DNA of 10,201 bases, from contig QHOJ01000098.1 in NCBI GenBank assembly GCA_003218735.1, positions 1 to 10,201 on the forward strand, read 5' to 3'. The notes below the pieces were generated by a model. It saw nothing but the letters and a program-made list of their open reading frames with translations, was not told where the DNA came from and made no database searches. Positions within the stretch are counted from its first letter, which is position 1. Every line of letters starts with the position of its first letter. This stretch comes from Verrucomicrobiota bacterium. Its GTDB lineage: Bacteria > Verrucomicrobiota > Verrucomicrobiia > Chthoniobacterales > UBA10450. This document shows positions 6,461 to 10,201 of this stretch, piece by piece. A program made the position numbers and the translations under genes.

Positions 6461-6867
6461 AGATAATTGGCCTTTCTAATAATTAGACCCGCGACGGCGC
6501 CTGGAGTTGTTGATGAAAACGACTGCAAAAGTAACACGGTAGTTACTTTCGCAGGACACCGGCAGTTATTCCGATCTAATTACCGTCAAATAAGTGTTAT
6601 CTTTGAAAAGAAACTGGGCGCGGCGGTAATCGGAAAGCGAAGAGGATGTAACAATCGGTGTCTGAGCTGAACGGCGGATCGTGATAAACAAGATCGACAC
6701 TCGCATCGGGAAGTCCTTTGATCCGAAAGCCGTTTCAAATTATCGCCGAAGTAGTATCCCGTCACCCGACGAGAATCGCTCGTGTTTCGAGCACCTCAAG
6801 CATTCTCCCCGATTTTAACCTTGATGCTTCCGCCAGACAATCGCCCGAGAACGGCTAATCTAACGAT
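6461..6867. other. 407-bp divergent intergenic region
   Basis: No convincing gene is present. The one plus-strand open frame here (6467-6670) has no family resemblance and no ribosome site. The region contains a strong hairpin near the peptidoglycan-binding gene (6523-6554) and a weaker interrupted inverted repeat (6569-6585 with 6624-6635). It should hold the promoters of both flanking divergent genes, but I cannot point to defensible -35/-10 pairs. Confidence 0.6.
6523..6554. promoter_or_regulatory. Strong 13-bp inverted repeat in a divergent promoter region
   Basis: CTGCAAAAGTAAC (6523-6535) and GTTACTTTCGCAG (6542-6554) pair at 12 of 13 positions around a six-base loop ACGGTA. It lies 63-94 bp upstream of the peptidoglycan-binding gene start. 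There is no following T-run, so it does not look like an intrinsic terminator. An operator for a dimeric regulator or an RNA hairpin in the 5' leader are both possible. Confidence 0.5.
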
Positions 6868-8067
6868 GTGAGTTTCATCTTTAAGATCATCGGTTTGATG
6901 TTGGCCCTGGACATGTTCTGGTGGTGCATCCTGGCGCGCGCAACGAATCGCAAGTGGGTCCGGGCCTTTGTCACGATTTTCATGATCGCCCAAACGATCG
7001 GATTAATATGGCTGCTCAGCGGACGGCTATTTCAAACAGATTGGGACCGTTGGTTACCGAAGTCCGCGACGGCTGCCATATTCATTTGGCATTTTATTGG
7101 ACTCGGTTTGCTGTCACTACTTGGCGTTGCGCTGATACCGATCTTTCTCGTGCAACAAATGGTGCGCATCAGCAGGCGCCGCAGGCAACCGGAGGAACGA
7201 CTGTCGGATCCTTCCAATCATTACACGCGCCGTGAGTTTCTCAGTGTTGCCACAGCCATCACTCCGCCGCTGCTTACTCTCGGCTTAACTGGCATTGCCC
7301 TGAGTCAATTGAATCAGTTCCGCGTCCGCCACCTCGTTGTCCCGATTCACGACCTGCCACGCGACCTCGACGGAATTACCATCGCGCACGTGAGCGACAT
7401 GCACGTAGGACGCTTCACTTCCGGACGTGTTCTCCGCGAGATGATTCGCGTGGTCAACGAATTCCGCGCCGACCTCGTTCTCCTGACCGGCGATCTGATT
7501 AATGATGCGCTCGCAACTCTCGACGAAGGAATCGATCTGGTTCGCGCGCTCGATCCGCGTCTTGGTTTGTATTTGATCGAGGGCAATCACGATCTGATTG
7601 AAAACGCCTCCGAATTCGAGCGGCGCGTAAAGGCATCCGGCATCCCCTTTCTTCTGGACGAATCCGCTATTGCGTCCGTTCACGGTGTGCCAGTTCAGTT
7701 ACTGGGCCTAAGCTGGACGCGTCGCAATGGCGCGAATCACGACGAAGCGATCTCGCGATCTGTGCGCACGCTGTTGCAGCAACGTCGTCCGGACGTTTTC
7801 CCAATTCTGCTGGCGCATCATCCGCACGCCTTCGACGCGGCGGCTGAAGCCGGCATGCCGCTCACGCTATCGGGACACACCCACGGAGGTCAGTTGATGT
7901 TGAACGAACAACTAGGATTCGGCCCGGCGTTGTTTCGTTACTGGTCCGGAGTTTATACTCGCGGACAAAGCAAACTCATCGTCTCAAACGGTGTCGGCAA
8001 CTGGTTTCCCGTGCGCGCGAACGCGCCCGCCGAACTCATTCACCTTACCTTGCGCCGCGAATCGTGA
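6868..8067 (+). CDS. Membrane-anchored metallophosphoesterase (YkuE/YaeI type)
   Basis: This 399-residue protein has an N-terminal membrane part and a C-terminal calcineurin-like phosphoesterase domain. Hydrophobic segments lie near residues 4-22, 33-52, 69-97 and 125-146, with a basic stretch ISRRRRQPEER at 101-111. The metal-binding motifs are all present: SDMH (176-179), TGDLIN (207-212), GNHD (239-242), AHHPH (316-320) and GHTHGGQ (336-342). The domain family hydrolyses phosphoester or pyrophosphate bonds with two metal ions; relatives include YkuE and the LpxH-like UDP-diacylglucosamine hydrolases, so a lipid or envelope substrate is plausible but unproven. The start is GTG at 6868, immediately following an out-of-frame ATG-TGA overlap; a later ATG at 6898 (residue 11) would cut the first membrane segment. 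It ends in tandem stops TGA TAG, and the tRNA-like repeat begins inside the first of them. Confidence 0.88.
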   Translation: MSFIFKIIGLMLALDMFWWCILARATNRKWVRAFVTIFMIAQTIGLIWLLSGRLFQTDWDRWLPKSATAAIFIWHFIGLGLLSLLGVALIPIFLVQQMVRISRRRRQPEERLSDPSNHYTRREFLSVATAITPPLLTLGLTGIALSQLNQFRVRHLVVPIHDLPRDLDGITIAHVSDMHVGRFTSGRVLREMIRVVNEFRADLVLLTGDLINDALATLDEGIDLVRALDPRLGLYLIEGNHDLIENASEFERRVKASGIPFLLDESAIASVHGVPVQLLGLSWTRRNGANHDEAISRSVRTLLQQRRPDVFPILLAHHPHAFDAAAEAGMPLTLSGHTHGGQLMLNEQLGFGPALFRYWSGVYTRGQSKLIVSNGVGNWFPVRANAPAELIHLTLRRES

Positions 8068-8131
8068 TAGAGGATCTGACTACGGATTAGAAGGTTTGAG
8101 GTTCGAATCTTCACGGGCGCGCTTTTCTTTC
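8066..8131 (+). repeat. Direct repeat copy 2: 3' fragment of tRNA-Arg (attachment-site-like)
   Basis: This copy corresponds to 5800-5865 and lacks the acceptor 5' strand and D-stem 5' half, so it cannot be a functional tRNA. Differences inside the tRNA part are few: C to G at 8073, C to T at 8088, and C to T at 8110 and 8111. The anticodon loop CTACGGA and the 3' acceptor strand CGGGCGC are retained. It abuts the metallophosphoesterase gene, sharing the last two bases of its TGA stop. It would mark the right end of an element integrated at the tRNA, or a local segmental duplication. Confidence 0.75.
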
Positions 8132-8163
8132 TTACTCATGCTCGTGCTCGTGATCGGAATTGA

Positions 8164-8916
8164 TCACTGAAAATACGGCCGAATCTGGTCGTATTTTTTG
8201 TCCCCGATCCCGTTCACCTTCTTCAAGTCATCAGCGCTCCTGAACGGCCGCGCTGCGATAATTCGAGCCGCCATCACGGGGCCGATACCCGGAATCAATT
8301 TCAGCTCTTTTTCGGTCGCTGTATTGATGTCGAATTTGTTAGCAAACAATCTCTCGTTCTTGCTCGGACTCGGAGGTGAGACGGGCGGAACCACCGCGAT
8401 ATTTGCGGCCCAGCCTCCAAGCTTGGATTGCTTCGCTCGATTCTCGAGGTCTTTAAGTTTCTGCGATTCTGCAGCGGAACTTGAGGCTCCGGGCGGTACG
8501 GCCATTTTTCCGTAGACTCGCGAAAGGCCGTTCGCAACCAACTGTTCGCCAAGATCGCCTTCCTTCGTCTGTACGAACGCGTAAAAACGCTCGATATTGC
8601 TTCGACCCATTGCATTAGCCATGTGCGTAAACACGGTGAACGGCTCGGCCAGTTTATCGTGCGTAAACTCTTTGGCTGCCTCTCCCACTTCGATAACTTG
8701 CGGCACACTGATCCCAAAATGTTTCGCCTGCTCGATCAGTCGCGCCGGATTTACTGCATCTGTTTCGGGCGCATCGACGAGATAGAGGCGAAAAATATAT
8801 TCCTTATCATTCGCACGAACGTGAAAGCTGTCCCCGTCATTTGCAGGGTTCGGAACGAGCCGACAATTTTCAAGCGTAATCCAATCGCCGCTGGCGCCTG
8901 CGGTTTGCGCGAGAAA
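8164..8916 (-). CDS. Thermonuclease (SNase)-HhH protein lacking a start codon
   Basis: The frame is open for 250 codons, from just after the PfkB stop codon at 8919-8917 to its own stop at 8166-8164. Its first residues FLAQTAGASGDW look like the end of a signal peptide. A staphylococcal-nuclease domain follows with the catalytic pattern intact: NDGDSFHV (26-33), RLYLVDAPET (43-52) and GRSNIERFYAFV, then LVANGLSRVYG. After a Pro/Ser linker (VVPPVSPPSPSK), a ComEA-type double helix-hairpin-helix DNA-binding domain closes the protein (FDINTATEKELKLIPGIGPV, then ADDLKKVNGIGDKKYDQI). No ATG, GTG or TTG occurs in this frame before GTG 8706, which would remove the Asp/Arg/Glu half of the active site. 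Either the 5' end was lost by deletion or an indel (pseudogene), the sequence has an error, or a non-standard start or readthrough is used. Most likely an exported nuclease in its intact form. Confidence 0.8.
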   Translation of the reverse strand, partial: FLAQTAGASGDWITLENCRLVPNPANDGDSFHVRANDKEYIFRLYLVDAPETDAVNPARLIEQAKHFGISVPQVIEVGEAAKEFTHDKLAEPFTVFTHMANAMGRSNIERFYAFVQTKEGDLGEQLVANGLSRVYGKMAVPPGASSSAAESQKLKDLENRAKQSKLGGWAANIAVVPPVSPPSPSKNERLFANKFDINTATEKELKLIPGIGPVMAARIIAARPFRSADDLKKVNGIGDKKYDQIRPYFQ

Positions 8917-9834
8917 TCAAATCGCTACCTCAAACTGGCTCATTAATTTGAACGTCTCGTAGCGCTGCGCGATTTCTTCCATCGCCAACTTGCGCAACCG
9001 ATCAAGGCTAAATGCTTCCACGCAGAAACTGGCGAGCACGCTGCCGTAGATCATGGCTTTACGCAGATCGTTGAAGCGCACTTTCTTGACTGTTCCCGCT
9101 AAATATCCAGCCATGCCGCCGGCGAACGTGTCCCCTGCCCCAGTTGGATCGTGGATGTCCTCGAGCGGATACGCGCCGCAGCTGAAGAATTGGTCTTCTT
9201 CGCCAAAGAGCAGGGCGCCATGTTCCCCTTTTTTGATCGCGACATAACGCGGCCCCATCTTCCGAATGCGCCGCCCCGCTTTGATGAGGCTCGTTTCCTT
9301 CGTTATCTCGCGCGCTTCGCTGTCGTTCAAGATGAGAAGATCAACACGCCGAAGCAGCGCATCGAGTTCCGCTCGCGTTGTCTCGATCCAAAGATCCATC
9401 GTATCTGCGACGACAAAGCGCGGACGCTTCATCTGATCGAGCACATGCGATTGCAAAGACGGTGCGATGTTCGCCAGTAGGACAAAATCAGTTTGACGGT
9501 ATGCATCGGGCAACGCTGGTTTGAAATTTTCAAAGACATTGAGCGCAATCGAGCGCGTTTCGCGGGTGTTTAAGTCCCATGAATATTCGCCAGACCATCG
9601 AAAAGTTTTTCCGTTCGCCCGCTGCACGCCTTCGCTGTCGATCTTGCGCGACTTCCAAAAGTCGAATTCGGATTCCGGAAAATCATCGCCCACCACGCCA
9701 ACGAGCCGGACCGGCGAGAAAAAACTGGCCGCAACTGCCGCGTATGAAGCCGAACCGCCTAACAAATTGGAATGCTCTTCTACCGGTGTCTTGACCGCGT
9801 CCAGTGCAATGGAACCGACAACTAAGACAGACAT
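8917..9834 (-). CDS. PfkB-family carbohydrate kinase
   Basis: This 305-residue cytoplasmic ATP-dependent kinase is of the ribokinase/PfkB fold. The N-terminal substrate-side signature is GSIALDAV (7-14) with LLGGSASYAAVAAS (24-37). NDSEA (170-174) matches the NxxE magnesium motif, and DPTGAGDTFAGG (229-240) is the second PfkB signature with catalytic Asp235. Length and ends are normal. The substrate (sugar, nucleoside or other hydroxyl compound) cannot be told from the sequence. The ATG at 9834 is chosen because the first beta-strand MSVLVVGSIALDA begins there; no Shine-Dalgarno is clear. It starts six bases after the thiE stop, so the two are very probably one operon and translationally close. 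Adjacency to a thiamin gene raises a possible link to thiamin precursor phosphorylation, but the motifs are generic PfkB rather than distinctly ThiD. Confidence 0.9.
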   Translation of the reverse strand: MSVLVVGSIALDAVKTPVEEHSNLLGGSASYAAVAASFFSPVRLVGVVGDDFPESEFDFWKSRKIDSEGVQRANGKTFRWSGEYSWDLNTRETRSIALNVFENFKPALPDAYRQTDFVLLANIAPSLQSHVLDQMKRPRFVVADTMDLWIETTRAELDALLRRVDLLILNDSEAREITKETSLIKAGRRIRKMGPRYVAIKKGEHGALLFGEEDQFFSCGAYPLEDIHDPTGAGDTFAGGMAGYLAGTVKKVRFNDLRKAMIYGSVLASFCVEAFSLDRLRKLAMEEIAQRYETFKLMSQFEVAI

Positions 9835-9840
9835 CGGAGA

Positions 9841-10201
9841 TCAGAGGTCAGCGATCAGAAGTTTTTTGCAAGCACGCGCGTACTCAGCAATGTCCGGCGC
9901 TTTGAGCAAGCCAGATACAATTGCAACGCGACGTGCACCAGCAGCGATGACTTGTTCGAGATTGTCGATTTTAATTCCGCCAATGCAAAAGATCGGAAGA
10001 GCCACGTTCCGATGCACGCTCTCAATCTGCTTCAACCCGATCGGCTGATAATCAGGTTTGGTTGGCGTGGCGAAAATCGGACCGAAGCCAATGTAATCGG
10101 CGCCTTCGTGTTGCGCCGCCACCGCCTGCTCGAAATTGTGAGTTGATTTTCCTATAAAAAGGTTGCGACCAGTTTTCTTTCTTGCGACGTCGATCGAATC
10201 A
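9841..10201 (-). CDS. thiE: Thiamin-phosphate synthase, C-terminal part (cut by window edge)
   Basis: About 119 C-terminal residues of a TIM-barrel enzyme that couples the pyrimidine pyrophosphate and thiazole phosphate to thiamin monophosphate. The readable part starts at the right edge (SIDVARKKTGRNLFIGKSTH) and contains the family signatures: IGKSTH, GADYIGFGPIFATPTK (active-site loop), LPIFCIGGI, and VAIVSGLLKAPDI (phosphate-binding loop). The frame is open to the right edge, so the 5' end and start lie outside the window; an internal GTG at 10122 is not the start because the conserved IGKSTH lies upstream of it. It is the first visible gene of a minus-strand run with the PfkB kinase. Any TPP riboswitch would lie beyond the window. 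Confidence 0.92.
   Translation of the reverse strand, partial: DSIDVARKKTGRNLFIGKSTHNFEQAVAAQHEGADYIGFGPIFATPTKPDYQPIGLKQIESVHRNVALPIFCIGGIKIDNLEQVIAAGARRVAIVSGLLKAPDIAEYARACKKLLIADL

Noticed and set aside
8150..8167. GTGATC-GGAATT-GATCAC inverted repeat as a terminator between convergent genes
   Set aside because: The stem is only six pairs, has no T-run and overlaps the nuclease stop codon; too weak to call.
8917..8919. Selenocysteine or programmed readthrough at the TGA between the kinase and the nuclease
   Set aside because: No selenocysteine insertion hairpin is evident, neither protein family uses selenocysteine at this position, and the kinase ends naturally here. Kept only as one option in the nuclease finding.
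9837..9861. Repeated TCAGAGGTCAG-like words at the thiE end
   Set aside because: Short imperfect repetition within the gene end and the six-base spacer, with no structure beyond chance.
9521..10048. Plus-strand open frame of 175 codons
   Set aside because: It spans the antisense of two well-supported genes (PfkB kinase and thiE).

Overview
The window looks like chromosomal DNA of a Gram-negative bacterium of the Verrucomicrobiota, most likely a soil or freshwater Chthoniobacterales/Spartobacteria-type lineage. This is an inference. It rests on a DUF5069 protein (a family I know mainly from Verrucomicrobiota and Planctomycetota), a PafA/Dop-family Pup-ligase-like enzyme outside Actinobacteria, moderate GC, start codons mostly without a clear Shine-Dalgarno sequence, and a short palindromic repeat of a type common in these genomes. 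No phage or plasmid genes and no integrase are visible.

Layout. Positions 1-325 hold only a small hydrophobic reading frame (98-316, minus) that is one base out of phase with an ATG. At 326-1759 (minus) is a PafA/Dop-family enzyme, divergent from a DUF5069 gene (1864-2280, plus). Convergent with that gene is a minus-strand run in transcription order: an exported amidase resembling peptide amidase (5620-3965), a putative glycosyltransferase (3912-2689) and pterin-4a-carbinolamine dehydratase (2610-2326). The glycosyltransferase carries an 86-bp palindromic repeat inside its reading frame (3310-3395). A complete tRNA-Arg(ACG) lies at 5782-5855 (plus).

The 3' three-quarters of that tRNA plus about 10 bases of flank recur in direct orientation at 8066-8131. 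The two copies bracket about 2.2 kb holding a secreted peptidoglycan-binding-domain protein (5957-6460, minus) and a membrane-anchored metallophosphoesterase (6868-8067, plus). Such a bracket is what site-specific integration into a tRNA gene leaves behind, but no recombinase remains.

The right end is a minus-strand run of thiE (incomplete, entering from the right edge), a PfkB-family sugar kinase, and a thermonuclease-HhH reading frame. The last is open directly behind the kinase stop codon, in the same frame, and has no usable start codon before its nuclease active site.

Functionally this is mostly ordinary housekeeping and cell-envelope content: thiamin synthesis, pterin recycling, envelope proteins, and one component of a Pup/UBact-type tagging pathway. 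No Pup/UBact or proteasome subunit gene was recognised within the window. The items most worth a second look are the tRNA-bracketed segment, the repeat translated inside the glycosyltransferase, and the startless nuclease. I did not find a convincing new multi-gene system.
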